NCBI GenBank assembly: GCA_018398765.1
Contig: JAHBMJ010000320.1
Span: 31,375-50,850, forward strand
Length of the DNA: 19,476 nt
Direction of reading: 5' to 3'
Source of the DNA: Chromera velia
Taxonomy: Eukaryota > Sar > Chromeraceae
The translations under genes were made by a program, and so were the position numbers. Shown in pieces: positions 1 through 8,769 of this stretch. Under the pieces are notes generated by a model. The model was given only the letters and a program-made list of their open reading frames with translations, was not told the origin of the DNA and ran no database searches. Positions within the stretch are counted from its first letter, which is position 1, and every line of letters begins with the position of its first letter.

Positions 1-12
1 GGGGGGGGGGGG
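1..12. repeat. G homopolymer at window edge
   Basis: Twelve consecutive G. The adjacent reading frame continues through it as glycine codons, but a homopolymer at the very edge is typical of a contig end or unresolved gap, so the bases may be unreliable. Confidence 0.6.
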
Positions 13-1168
13 CACTGCCAGCCCCGAGACGATCCTGGGTGCCTGTTTCCAACCCGACTCCGTCAGCGAACTGGACCGCACGCCCCTCTCCTGCAAGAAT
101 GCAGCCCATCCCTCGCTGATCTCCCGCTGGGCCCTGAAATCGTGTGAGCACTGGCCGCCCGGCCATTTCGGTGTGCAGTTCACCTATGAGTGCACCCCAG
201 TGCACTACACCCACTGTCGTGTGGAGTACACAAACTACACTCCGAACTCGGAAAACCTGGGGGCCCTAGAGGCCCAAAAGGTGGCGTGCAGGGAGGACGA
301 AGGCTTGAGAGTGCTAGCCTTCGACGGGGATATGGAAGAGGAGGGGGAACGGGGCACGTCTACGTACAGCGCAAAGAGGGGGAAGAATTTGAGGATTGTC
401 ACTGAGTGCTGCAAAGTCCCGAGGATGGCTTCTGGGGCGTATCCGCCCACAGAGACGTCCGAGGGCTCCTGTGTGTTGTCCACGGAGAGACCTGTTGAGA
501 CCCTGAGCCTCCACACTGCAAAATGCGAGAGTGGTCAAGTCCTACGGGGCTGGCATCTCTCGAGATCGAATTGCGGGGGGTGGTGGGACATGAAGATGAA
601 ATCGGAGTGCGTTCACGTGCCGAATCCTTTTGTGACGAATTGCAATGAAGTTCTCGGAAAACGCATTCGGTACCTTGACGATCACTTCGTGTCTTGTGAT
701 TCGGGTTTGCTGAGGGGGTGGAGGCTTCAACAAGGAGAGTGTGCGCACTCCGAGGCCCAGATTGCATTCGAATGCGCCCCTGGAATCCACGGTAACTGCA
801 AATCGCTGACCACTGACTGGCAGCCGGGGTACACAGGGACCGTCGAATATCTCGACCGTCACCCCATTCAGTGCCCAAAAGACCAGTCGAATCGGCCCAT
901 GGGCCTGAAGAGAATGGGGATGTGGGCCGATGGATTCAAAAGAAAAGTGAAGTTTGAGTACGAATGCTGCGAGGTCTATACCAACGAACGCACCCCCACT
1001 GTCACAAACAGTCCCTGCGTTGCAGCCCGAGGGAAGACGTTGGAGAGCCTTGAGCGTCTGCCTGTTGAGTGCTCGGACAGGCAGGTGCTCACCGGGTGGA
1101 GTCTGGTGGGGGACTGCGGGACATCGGACGGGATGAAAATGCGTGCTGAGTGTCTGGATTTGAAATAG
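2..1168 (+). CDS. Cysteine-rich tandem-unit protein, 5'-truncated (last 388 codons)
   Basis: The frame is open from base 2 to the TAG at 1166-1168. The GTG at 173 is not a credible start, because upstream codons continue the same repeat unit (Cys at residues 15 and 31, then FTYEC). About six units of 50-70 residues follow one plan: an N-terminal Cys; a leucine-rich step such as RYLDDHFVSC or ESLERLPVEC; a W-x-L core such as LLRGWRL, VLRGWHL or VLTGWSL; a Cys; and an ending like IAFEC, FEYEC or MRAEC. Unit 2 is the most divergent and lacks the tryptophan core. Even Cys spacing suggests disulfide-bonded extracellular or secretory-pathway modules, which is an inference; signal peptide and upstream exons lie outside the window. 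No intron interrupts the 1.17 kb. I do not recognise the family by name. Confidence 0.75.
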   Translation, partial: GGGGTASPETILGACFQPDSVSELDRTPLSCKNAAHPSLISRWALKSCEHWPPGHFGVQFTYECTPVHYTHCRVEYTNYTPNSENLGALEAQKVACREDEGLRVLAFDGDMEEEGERGTSTYSAKRGKNLRIVTECCKVPRMASGAYPPTETSEGSCVLSTERPVETLSLHTAKCESGQVLRGWHLSRSNCGGWWDMKMKSECVHVPNPFVTNCNEVLGKRIRYLDDHFVSCDSGLLRGWRLQQGECAHSEAQIAFECAPGIHGNCKSLTTDWQPGYTGTVEYLDRHPIQCPKDQSNRPMGLKRMGMWADGFKRKVKFEYECCEVYTNERTPTVTNSPCVAARGKTLESLERLPVECSDRQVLTGWSLVGDCGTSDGMKMRAECLDLK

Positions 1169-2100
1169 AGAGATGAGGCATGCGCATTTAAGGGTAAACA
1201 GAGAGAAGGAAGGAAGGAAGGAAGCAAAGGCGAAAGAGCGTAGAAGGTGGGGGTCCAAATTGCGTGCGTGTGTGCCGAGTGTTTGCTTGTCTCTTCGTGT
1301 AAATTTACTCATCTCCGTCTACTTCCAGCTCTCCATTCGCTTCCACGTACCCTCGTAGAGGCGCGTTCAACTTAAAATTGAGTTGGTTCATTCGTGCAGA
1401 TCCGATTGAATCGTTTTTCCACTACTTTAACTTAACTCACTCATTGGATGCATGGATGCATGCATGAGCGGGCCTCTTCTCATTTTATTTTGTTGTTTCT
1501 ACTTTAAATTTCTTCTGACAGTATCTCCGTATGCACCCCTGCATCTCTCTCTCTCCCCCTCTCTCTCTCTTCGCTCTAGGCCCTCGTTGCCTTCAGGACC
1601 TCCTGAGCGAGCTCTGGACCCAAGGTGGCGGTGTGTCTTTTCCCTTTTGCCCCCATACAGCCTTCCGACTTAAAGTTCAATCTTTTCCCTCTCGATCCGT
1701 GCATCGATGAATTTGCCGGTGAAAGCACTGTTGCAGGCATCTGAGAGCGAGACTGCGTCACAGTGTCTGCTTCTCTCTGCTGAGTGCATGAAAACAATAC
1801 AAGGAAAGAAAAGGGAGAGAGAAGGGGGGGGGAAGGGAGGGAGGGAGGGAATATCCCTCTCGTTCTGGCTGCGGTCTGGTCTAAGTTCCTTCCTCCCTAG
1901 CTGCTTTCCTTGATTAAATAATTAATTAATTTGTCTTGCATCTTCATTCGATCCGCTGAGCAAGATGAGAGGAATTCAAAACGTTGATACGGGTGCGACC
2001 CGTGCTCAGAATTTGAGTCAGAAAACGTCCAATCCAGAATTAAATTAAATGCTTAAACAAATTATGCTTTATTCTACTAAGGTTTATAAGTGATAAGTGA
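1169..2100. other. 3' flank of the cysteine-rich gene, no gene seen
   Basis: After the TAG the sequence has no supported coding exon. It holds pyrimidine-rich stretches (about 1540-1575), a purine/G-rich run at about 1801-1850, and AT-rich sequence after 1910. It probably contains the 3' UTR and polyadenylation region, but no defining signal can be fixed by eye. Confidence 0.4.
1801..1850. repeat. Purine-rich low-complexity tract with G runs
   Basis: The tract has GGAAA/GGGA-type repeats, including a run of nine G and a tandem GGGA array. It is a simple repeat; short ORFs across it are not supported. Confidence 0.6.
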
Positions 2101-2122
2101 TCAATGATTTATTGGTGCCCTT

Positions 2123-2169
2123 GAGGACTGTCGCCATTTTGTCTTGTAGAGGTCGCCCCCGCAAACGGC
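2123..2169 (+). repeat. Decayed dispersed repeat, copy 1
   Basis: This stretch shares a block order with 2588-2629: GAG-ACTGTCGCC, a short spacer, then AG-GTCGCCCC and AACGG. The copies differ by several substitutions and an indel of about 4 nt. It lies in AT-rich DNA that looks like old mobile-element debris. Confidence 0.4.
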
Positions 2170-2435
2170 ATCTCTGTTCTTTTACAAAAATCAAAAAGTT
2201 TTTCAATTAAAGCCAATGCATAACAGATTCAATAGTATAGCATAACATGTGATAAAACAGTTGTTACTATGTTAATTCCCGCGCCGGCGGCGTGTCCTGC
2301 CGGGCACGTTAATGGCCCCGCAACAACGAAGCCTCCTAGGGTTGGGCACTAAAGTTTTTGTTATATACTCTGCAAATACCTAGTAAGAATTAGTAATTAG
2401 TGCTTAGCTAGATGCTCACTGCTTAATGATTTAAT

Positions 2436-2459
2436 AGGATTAGGATTAGGATTAGGATT
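2436..2459 (+). repeat. Short (AGGATT)n tandem array, telomere-like
   Basis: Four head-to-tail AGGATT hexamers. The unit differs from the plant/chromerid-type TTTAGGG heptamer. It may be a degenerate interstitial telomere-like seed or a simple hexamer microsatellite. Confidence 0.6.
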
Positions 2460-2587
2460 TATGTCCGGAGGATTGGCCTCCCACCCCAATGCCGAATGTC
2501 CGACGTGCAGCTTCCAAGGAAAGCGCCTAGACGTATCAGACCTCATAGACGTGCATAGACTGATTTAATTGCTGCCTAGGTAGAGCT

Positions 2588-2629
2588 GAGCACTGTCGCC
2601 GTTCTACCAGAAGTCGCCCCTACGAACGG
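2588..2629 (+). repeat. Decayed dispersed repeat, copy 2
   Basis: Partner of 2123-2169, in the same orientation about 465 nt downstream, sharing ACTGTCGCC and the GTCGCCCC/AACGG block. Similarity was judged by eye. Confidence 0.4.
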
Positions 2630-3066
2630 TAAAGGTGTATGCACCCCATTGTTGAGGCTTCAGACCGCACCCCTCAGCCTGCCTGAGGCTTCCCCCAGAC
2701 CGTCAACGACCAACATTCTTTGTTTACTTTGAATGCTTTGGGTTGGAAACTGATTGCTAGCTAGAGCCAAATCAAAAGATCGATCCAATTTAGACAGGAA
2801 TTTAAACAGGAATTTAGAGGAAGTTATAAGAATTTAGACAGGAATCTAAAGGAATTTAGAGCTCTAATTTCCTAAACTTTAGAGGTCAATTTCTCATGAA
2901 CTATGATGAGTTGGAACTTGACATTAATGGTGCTTATAGTAGCTTATGGACCTACTATAAGATCATTTGGATTCACCGTTTACGGGATACCATCAACTAA
3001 AATCTGCGGTAGAGGAGAACCTCTAGGGAGCAGAGCCTTTCCACAGTGGTGGACACATATACTCAC

Positions 3067-3181
3067 CGCGATCTTGATCAGCTCCAACTCGACGAACTCG
3101 AGACAGGGTCTGTCCGAGAGAGGGAGGCGCAAAGCAAAGCGCTGGCAGGCCTTGTCAAAAGTGAGCTGAGGGTGCGTGAGC
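3067..3181 (-). CDS. Kinase-like exon 5 (probable subdomain XI)
   Basis: The exon is bounded by a clean acceptor (TTTCCCTGCAG) and a consensus donor (GTGAGT at 3066-3061). It is 115 nt, entering in phase 2 and leaving in phase 0. It encodes an open segment with FDKACQRFALRLPLSDRPCL; the DRP fits the conserved arginine region near the end of a kinase C-lobe. The assignment to the kinase rests on order, strand and phase more than on strong similarity. After a possible 63-nt intron, an acceptor CCGCAG leads to seven codons and TAA (3003-2980), which would be the terminus. Confidence 0.5.
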
Positions 3182-3599
3182 CTGCAGGGAAAGGTCAAAG
3201 AAAGCAAAGCGAGTGAATCATTCAGAAGAGTGAGGCCAACTGTTGTAAGCAGAAAAAAAGGAAGGCAGATTGATTGAGAGAACTTGAAGACCTCTAAAGA
3301 CCCGACTCTGTTCCTGCAGCGTTGGTCTAGCTCGATACAATCTGAATGAATGAATGAGGGAAATGGACAGACACTCAAGCCTCGCACGGATTACTCAACT
3401 CAAAACTCGAGACGACCTGACTGTCTGATGCTGCCACGGTTAATTGTTAATTGGGAGAGGACTTGCGAGACAAAATCAGCAGACATGTTTTCAACCTCCT
3501 CATGCAGACACAGACAGACCCCCACGAACGTGCAAAACAGTACTTGATCACCAACTTGCCCACGGACATGCACATGGCATCAGACAGAACCCGATACAC

Positions 3600-3870
3600 A
3601 AACGTAAATATTTACACACATATGCCTTCATACGCTTCATATGTACAACGCAGAGAAACCTTTGCACACACGCGCGCACACGCGCATACGCACAAATATG
3701 AGCATTCTTTTATGCACATATATAAGTTCTCCCCCTCTCTCTTTCTCTGTCGCTCTCTATCTTTCTCACACATACATGTATCTATACACTTATACATGCA
3801 CATACACACTCACACACATGCGCGTGGACATACGCACATATGCACATACGCACGTGCATACACACAACAG
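3600..3870. repeat. Imperfect CA/CATA-rich microsatellite region
   Basis: Many short ACACAC, CATA and CGCGCACA runs are interrupted by unique bases. Overlapping ORFs on both strands here are repeat artefacts (TH- and CV-rich peptides). Confidence 0.65.
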
Positions 3871-4339
3871 AATCGAAAGCAAGGGGCTGCTCAGCCGGCG
3901 TTCACGAGGGTCGAGCACAAAGACTGCAGCATGGGATCAACTACGAACCAACGCAGTGGAAGTTTCGCTTAGATCGAGAATTGACCGTTTTTGAGAAAAC
4001 TAGAAATGCAGGGAAGGACTCACGCGATTGCCAATTCGAGCACTTGCCGTGCTGCCCACTCTCGTCCTCTCCACATGGGAGAGAAACCTCCTGCGACTTC
4101 AAAAAAATCGCGCCTGACTTCCTCGTCCTTCTTCCCCTCTTCTTGCAAACACGTACGGGTTTGATCCCAAAGAGACGTCCAGAAAGATGTCATAATGAGA
4201 AGCAGTTGATCGTATGAGAAATGAGATCGAGCTAGAACGAGAATGATCAGAAAACGAACTAAGAGAAAGAGAGCCGGAGAGAAACGTTTGACAGTGAAGA
4301 AAGACCGAAAAGAATATGAAAAGAGCCCACCAGTGAGTC

Positions 4340-4500
4340 AAGGAAGAAGGGAAGAAAGAAAGAATGAATGAATGAAGGAAGGAAGGAAAGAAAAAAAGAA
4401 TGAAAGAAAGAAAAAAAGAAAGAAAGAAATAATGAATGAAGGAAAGAAAGAAAGAAAGAATGAAGGAACGAGCAAACGAAGAACAACAAAAAAGAAAGAA
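4340..4500. repeat. GAAA/GAAT/GAAGG tetranucleotide array
   Basis: A mixed tandem array of GAAA, GAAT and GAAGG units, purine-only on the plus strand. It lies in the kinase intron and generates false Lys/Glu-rich (+) and Ser/Phe-rich (-) ORFs. Confidence 0.75.
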
Positions 4501-4686
4501 CAGAGAGAGGGGAACAAAGACAAGAGAAAGCAAACCAAGGATGTTCACAAAAAAGGGAGATGTAATAACATTTGAAGAAAACATTCATGCAAATCTCATA
4601 CATGCTCTCCGATTAATTTCCGACTGACCCCCCTCACATCCCACATCTCAATGAGTTGAGCGATCCCGAGGTGGTTCATCAAGTAC

Positions 4687-4764
4687 CATCAGAGAGGTCC
4701 TCCACGCACCAGAGAAAACAGCATCGTCCCGAGGGCGAACAGGTCAGGCTGGTCGGATGTGACC
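4687..4764 (-). CDS. Kinase-like exon 4 (activation segment end to subdomain IX), with in-frame TGA
   Basis: The minus strand encodes TSDQPDLFALGTMLFSLVRG, matching the D-x-[WF]-[SA]-L-G signature of kinase helix F followed by a G-x-P turn. Acceptors are possible at 4796 (GCAAG), 4772 (TTTCAG) or 4764 (CTGAG); only 4764 matches the phase-2 donors of exon 3. The donor GTACTT at 4686 matches phase 2 of exon 5. TGA at 4691-4689 falls just inside the exon. An alternative donor GTGCGT after FSL would avoid it but breaks phase with exon 5. The stop supports decay of the gene. Confidence 0.55.
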
Positions 4765-5139
4765 CTCAGAAACTGAAACTTGCCATCGAGGAAAATCTTG
4801 CACGCACACAGACAGTGTTCAGAGAAACAAATGAAGAAAAGCAACGCTAACTAGCTCGCTGAATGTATGTGGACATGCAAAAATTGCTGATCGAGTGACT
4901 CACTTTTGGAACCCTGGAGTGATTTCGACGGGCAAGCTGGGAAGTGGAAAGCGGGGATGGAAAAGTGATTTTTAAATGAGCATGTTGAAGTTGGACTGAC
5001 AGAGAATACTTGACAGCAAAGGCAAGCAGTGAATTCTTCCAAAAATAAAAAAGCAATGCCATCAACTCAGATACATAAGAGAACAGAACCGCAACAGGGG
5101 GGGGAGAAAGAGACGTCTGACCTGCTATGGGAGGGAAAA

Positions 5140-5389
5140 GAGAGGAAAGCGGGCAGCACAAATTTGAGAAATACAAGACCCACTCGGCACTGAATGTGAA
5201 AAAAAAAATGCCATTTTGTGCTCCCGCTAATCCTTAGGATTATCGGTCACGAAAACAAAGGGGCAATCATGACAGAAAAAATCTCATCGTCAACTGCATA
5301 GGCATACCAAAGGGAAGCTCTGTTGCATGCATTTGATAAGCCTGTGACCCACCAACCATGCAAAGAGGAAGGAAAGACAGGCGGCTGTA
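5140..5389 (+). repeat. 250-bp intronic direct repeat, copy 1 (intron 3)
   Basis: This segment is repeated at 6169-6419 in the same orientation at roughly 90% identity by eye. Shared blocks include GAGAGGAAAGCGGGC, TCATGACAGAAAAAATCTCA, GTGACCCACCAACCATGCAA and GGCGGCTGT. It contains an inverted repeat at 5224-5246 (CCGCTAATCC / GGATTATCGG). It flanks kinase exon 3 on its 3' side. Confidence 0.85.
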
Positions 5390-5628
5390 TCCTATCATAC
5401 AGAGGGTGAGAGAAAAAAAAAACGAATGCGGAGAGAACTTTAAATTGATCAGGCGAACCAAAACAAAAATGAGGGGAACGAGAAAAAGACAATAACATGT
5501 CAGACAGAGAGTGAGAGAAGGACCGCACTCGACACCCAAACAAAAAAAGAGAACGAGAGAGAGTTGGAAAGAAGCGAAATTATAAGAAAAAACAAACAAA
5601 CGAGAGAGAGGAAGAGAGTGACAGATAG

Positions 5629-5695
<67 letters not shown>

Positions 5696-5726
5696 GAGAG
5701 AGAGAGAGAGAAAGAGCAAGAAAGAG

Positions 5727-5769
<43 letters not shown>

Positions 5770-5780
5770 AAGTAAAAGAG
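5629..5780. repeat. (AC)n followed by (GA)n/(GAAA)n microsatellite
   Basis: AC dinucleotides run from 5629 to 5693 with a small ATACAT interruption, then GA and GAAA units to about 5780. On the transcribed strand this is a CT/TTTC block followed by a TG block, starting about 55 nt downstream of the exon 3 donor. Confidence 0.9.
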
Positions 5781-5833
5781 AGAGTAAAAAAGAGAACAGA
5801 AAACAAAAAGGACAGAAAAAAAGGTAAACACAC

Positions 5834-6128
5834 CACTGCCCGGCCTTGTAGCTGGGGTCGCACACCAGCGGCGTCCAAACAAAACGCTCCTGGGACTTGA
5901 GGTCCCAGAGCGGAAGGCTGGCCCCCAAATCCCCGATGACAACGTTGACGCTCTGAATACGTCCCCCAGGCTTTACAAAAGCCTGCTTCAGCTCAGCGTC
6001 GAAGTGTCCGATTCCGACGTATCGGTGGAGGAACTTAAGCCCTCGGGTGATGCCGATGGCCGCGAGGATCACTTCATCATAGGCGAGGAGCTTCACGGGC
6101 TCCCCGGAGGTCCTTTGAATCCCTCGGT
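5834..6128 (-). CDS. Kinase-like exon 3 (catalytic loop and DFG equivalent)
   Basis: The acceptor TTTGCTTGCAG at 6129 opens the exon in phase 1, matching exon 2. The peptide has an alpha-E-like helix (YDEVILAAIGITRGLKFLH) and then GIGHFDAELKQAFV. Aligned with HRDLKPEN, the Asp is kept, Arg becomes Phe, the lysine two residues after the Asp becomes Glu, and Asn becomes Gln. IGDLGAS stands in for the DFG motif and keeps the Asp. The activation segment ends CDPSYKAGQ where APE is expected. The donor is at GTGTGT (end 5834) or GTGGTG (end 5837), both phase 2. The fold is clearly kinase-like, but catalysis is doubtful. Confidence 0.75.
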
Positions 6129-6168
6129 CTGCAAGCAAAGAAGAGATTCAGAAAGGAGAAAAGCTACA

Positions 6169-6419
6169 GAGAGGAAAGCGGGCGGCACAAATTTAAGAAA
6201 TACAAGACCCACTTGTGCACTGAATGTGAAAAAAGAAATGTTATTTTGTGCTCCCGATAATCCTTAGGATTATCGGTCAAGAAAACAAAGGAGCAATCAT
6301 GACAGAAAAAATCTCATCGTCAACTGCACAGGCACACTAAAGGGAAGCCCTGTTGCATGCATTTGATGAGTCTGTGACCCACCAACCATGCAAACAGGAA
6401 GGAAAAACAGGCGGCTGTG
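6169..6419 (+). repeat. 250-bp intronic direct repeat, copy 2 (intron 2)
   Basis: Partner of 5140-5389, same orientation, starting 41 nt from exon 3 on its 5' side. It contains a perfect 10-bp inverted repeat with a 3-nt loop at 6254-6276 (CCGATAATCC TTA GGATTATCGG). The two copies bracket a single exon. Confidence 0.85.
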
Positions 6420-6424
6420 TTGCA

Positions 6425-6580
6425 GAGAGGAAGGACGGACCGAGGACACAGAGAGCGTAGAAAGAAAAAAAAGAAGCAAGAAAGGAAAGAATAGCGAAAG
6501 ACGGGCGGAAAGCAGGAAGGAAGAACGGAAGAAAGGAAGGAAGAAAGAAAGGGAAAAAAGTCGAAAATAAGGGAACGGAC
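6425..6580. repeat. Purine-rich low-complexity tract
   Basis: GAAAGG/GGAAGAAA-type sequence, almost purine-only on the plus strand, inside kinase intron 2. Open frames through it have no protein-like features. Confidence 0.6.
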
Positions 6581-6978
6581 GAAGGACAAAGACAAGCTGC
6601 GGAACCCTAGAGTTTTCAGAGGGCAAGAAGTCAAAAATTAAAGAGAAAGAAAGAAAATCAGGCGGGGCCTTCCAATAGGCACAAAGAAAAGAAAACGAGA
6701 GTGCTCGGCAGTTCAAGAGACACACGACTACAGAACGACAGACAAATCACATGTCCGTGAAATTTAATGAGACAAACATGAAGAAAGAAGTGAATGACTG
6801 AGTCGTTGTGAGTTGCATGCAGTAAGAACGTTTTGGAAATGCAAATTCGGTCAGGCGTGTCTTGCCAAAAGAAAAATTGAGTGTGCCATAAACCGAAAGA
6901 GAAAGTGTGTCTGTCGAGTCAAGGAGGTACGTACGAAGGCAGATGCGAAAAAAAAATTTAAACAAAAAAAAGTTTGAC

Positions 6979-7170
6979 TCTGCCTCGTCTCCAGGTCTCC
7001 GCCCTTGCACAAGTCCAACAAAATGCCGGTCGGTCCAAGCCCCCAACACTTCAGGACGTTCACCCCTCCCTAGTATCTCCTCTTTGTGTCCTCCACCCTT
7101 TCGTAGTTCTTTCCTTCCTCCTCTAGGTCTCCTCCTGACCTCGTTGACGACTTGAAGGCCCTTTTTACGG
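6979..7170 (-). CDS. Kinase-like exon 2 (VAIK lysine to hinge), with in-frame TAG
   Basis: The polypyrimidine acceptor TTCTCTTCTGATGCTTCTCAG precedes CC, which completes the alanine codon of AVKR; the lysine matches the beta-3 ATP-contact lysine. Acidic residues suitable for the alpha-C glutamate follow (DLEEEG, YERVED). Then come VNVLKCWG (beta-4) and ILLDLCKGGDLE (beta-5 and hinge). The donor GTCAAA at 6978 is weak but gives phase 1, agreeing with exon 3. TAG at 7072-7070 lies just before GGVNVLK. A 27-nt in-frame GT-TAG stretch ending there could remove it if spliced, but that would be unusually short. Confidence 0.65.
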
Positions 7171-7249
7171 CTGAGAAGCATCAGAAGAGAACTTAGTCAG
7201 TGTGCATGAGAGGAGAGCGACGTGTGGGCACAAGGTCGGATGGACCGAA

Positions 7250-7510
7250 AGAAAGAGAGAAAGAAAGCGAAAAAGAGAGATGAATGAGTGAATAAGTGAA
7301 TGAATAAATAATGCATGCATGCATGCACGCATGAATCAATAAATCAGTGAATCAATGAAAGAAGGAGAGAAAGGAAGAAGGAAATAAATAAAAAATTACA
7401 TAAATTAATGAATAAACAAATGAACAAAGAACGACCGACCAATCGACCGACCGAACGAAAGGAAGAATGAAAGAAAGGATTAAAGATTTGAAAAAAGAAA
7501 GAATGAAAGA
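7250..7510. repeat. Mixed tetranucleotide repeat region (GAAA, AATG, GCAT, CCGA)
   Basis: GAAA, AATGA, a GCATGCAT block near 7312-7330, a GACC/CCGA block near 7430-7455, and further GAAA units. It lies in kinase intron 1. No coding signal is present. Confidence 0.7.
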
Positions 7511-7857
7511 ATTGACTGAAGTACGTGTAAGCTTTATCCATTGACCTGTAGAGACACAGTTTGACACAATGAGATGTGGATGGATAAAAGGCTATATAGA
7601 CGGACATATAGATTGACAGATTGTCAGATTCTGTACAAACATGTAGGAAGATGTATAGACAGAATCACGAGTGGAGCAGAGAACAGCAACAAGGCAGAGG
7701 CTGGATGAACAATCATTCGAAAGAGAAGAAAGTCTTAACCTCCATATGAAAGCTTTATGCAACGGTTCTTGTTCATTTGAAGGTGCGGAGAAAGCATGTA
7801 CGTTCAAAGCAGCATGCGGACAAACACACGTGCATCGAAACATCTCTAGAACCTTAC

Positions 7858-7951
7858 CTTTGCTCCAGAAGTCTTGGACCCAGACCTCGTGAACCTCTCC
7901 ATAGCTTCCTTCTCCAAGCTTCTTCCCTTCCTTCTTTTTGTCCTCCACAAA
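7858..7951 (-). CDS. Kinase-like exon 1 found (glycine-rich P-loop)
   Basis: The acceptor TGTGTTGTTGGCAG and the donor AAAG|GTAAGG bound 94 nt, phase 0 in and phase 1 out. The peptide reads FVEDKKKEGKKLGEGSYGEV and then HEVWVQDFWSK. GEGSYGEV is the textbook nucleotide-binding loop, and the distance to AVK across the splice is normal for kinases. The phase-0 entry means at least one more upstream exon exists; none was recognised up to 11 kb. Confidence 0.75.
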
Positions 7952-8530
7952 CTGCCAACAACACATGCATGCAGAAGGAAATCAACAAATATGCTTGCCT
8001 GCGTGCATAGAAGGAAATCAGAGGACTTGGACTGCGAGAATGCACCTTTTGCGTGAGATTTTGCATGTTGTTGGGCTTTTCCTTCTTTACCTCCCAGCTA
8101 CTCTATGCCCTCAGGGTTATATATACACGGAAGAAATCACTTCAAAATTAAGTGGCAAAAACGACACTCGAAAGTACGTGGTCTTGGGAGAGTCAGTCTG
8201 CTGTTTGTCTGGTCTCGCTCCCTCTCCACTCAGAGCGATTCACGCGTAGACGTTTCTTTCTGTCTGTTCTTGTTGCCTGCATAGACGCGTGGGTGCTCGC
8301 TGTCGCAGGATACGATGTGGATGAAGAAGAGAAAGAGAGAGAAGACATTTCAGCAAACTTCATTTCTTTTTCTTGTTTTGATTTGTTTCGTATACATCGA
8401 TGTGCATGCATGTACTTCTTTAATTTCTTTCATTTTCGGAGTATCGATCGATCGCTCTCACTGCGCGCTCGGTATTTCTTGATTATCACTTATTTTCGAG
8501 ACGGCGGGATCCCGGAATTCTGGACGCTAT
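7952..8530. other. Upstream flank of the kinase-like gene, no exon recognised
   Basis: Short open frames occur on both strands but none shows kinase or other domain character. A 5' exon or promoter may lie here; no TATA-like or initiator signal could be fixed. Confidence 0.35.
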
Positions 8531-8769
8531 AGGCTAGACTCGGATCCGCCCTCTGTGCACGGGGATGCGGCGTGCACAACACATGCTAGAAGAGATGCCC
8601 GTACCACCCCGCCTCTAACCCCTTGACCCTCAATCATCAATAATCAACAAATTATGGCCGCTAGGACCAAACTTCTGACGTACCATAATTCTGACAACTT
8701 GTTCACCAACTAATTTAGACTAACTTTACTACTAAGGCTAAATCTGCCCCTCATACATGGGAATGCAGT

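Larger units (their letters stand above)
2101..2979. other. AT-rich repeat-like intergenic DNA
   Basis: This stretch differs sharply in composition from the flanks: AT-rich, with a short GC-rich island near 2280-2330. It contains a GGATTA array, two copies of a GTCGCC-containing repeat, and overlapping AGGAATTTAGA-like units at about 2795-2870. No open frame with protein-like character was found. It resembles decayed transposable-element sequence, but no terminal inverted repeats or reverse transcriptase motifs were seen. Confidence 0.4.
3182..4686 (-). other. Kinase intron 4: CA/TA-rich and purine-rich repeats
   Basis: No exon was recognised here. The interval contains CA/CATA-rich sequence at about 3600-3870 and GAAA/GAAT/GAAG arrays at about 4340-4500. 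The transcribed minus strand is correspondingly TG- and CT-rich. Confidence 0.45.
2980..7951 (-). pseudogene. Protein-kinase-like gene, degenerate (five main exons)
   Basis: Read on the minus strand, exons occur in kinase order: glycine loop LGEGSYGEV (7951-7858); AVK lysine to hinge ILLDLCKGGDL (7170-6979); catalytic loop GHFDAELKQ and DLG (6128 to about 5834); activation-segment end plus DLFALG (about 4764-4687); probable subdomain XI with DRP (3181-3067). Phases agree at 7858/7170 (phase 1) and 6979/6128 (phase 1). They can also be matched at the last two joins (phase 2). A last 8-codon exon at 3003-2980 ending in TAA is possible. Against function: a TAG at 7072-7070, a TGA at 4691-4689, loss of the HRD arginine, of the following lysine and of the Mg-binding Asn (Q instead), and AGQ in place of APE. 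No N-terminal exon or start codon was found. It could be a pseudogene or, if the stops are sequencing errors, a pseudokinase. Confidence 0.6.

Noticed and set aside
173-1168. GTG at 173 as the start of the cysteine-rich protein
   Set aside because: The same frame continues upstream with another repeat unit to the window edge, and GTG starts are not expected in nuclear eukaryotic genes.
3451-3972. Plus-strand ORF over 3451-3972
   Set aside because: Peptide is dominated by CA/CATA repeat translation and lies inside the kinase-like intron.
4656-4850. Plus-strand ORF of 64 codons
   Set aside because: It is antisense to the kinase-like exon 4, whose minus-strand peptide carries the DLFALG signature.
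5267-6138. Long minus-strand ORFs with VCVCVC and SFFLSF segments
   Set aside because: Only the part from 6128 to about 5834 is exon; the rest translates intronic TG and TTTC repeats.
6979-7181. ATG-initiated minus ORF (MLLSRKKG...) over kinase exon 2
   Set aside because: The kinase motifs AVK and ILLDLCKGGDL are in a different frame that joins in phase with exons 1 and 3.
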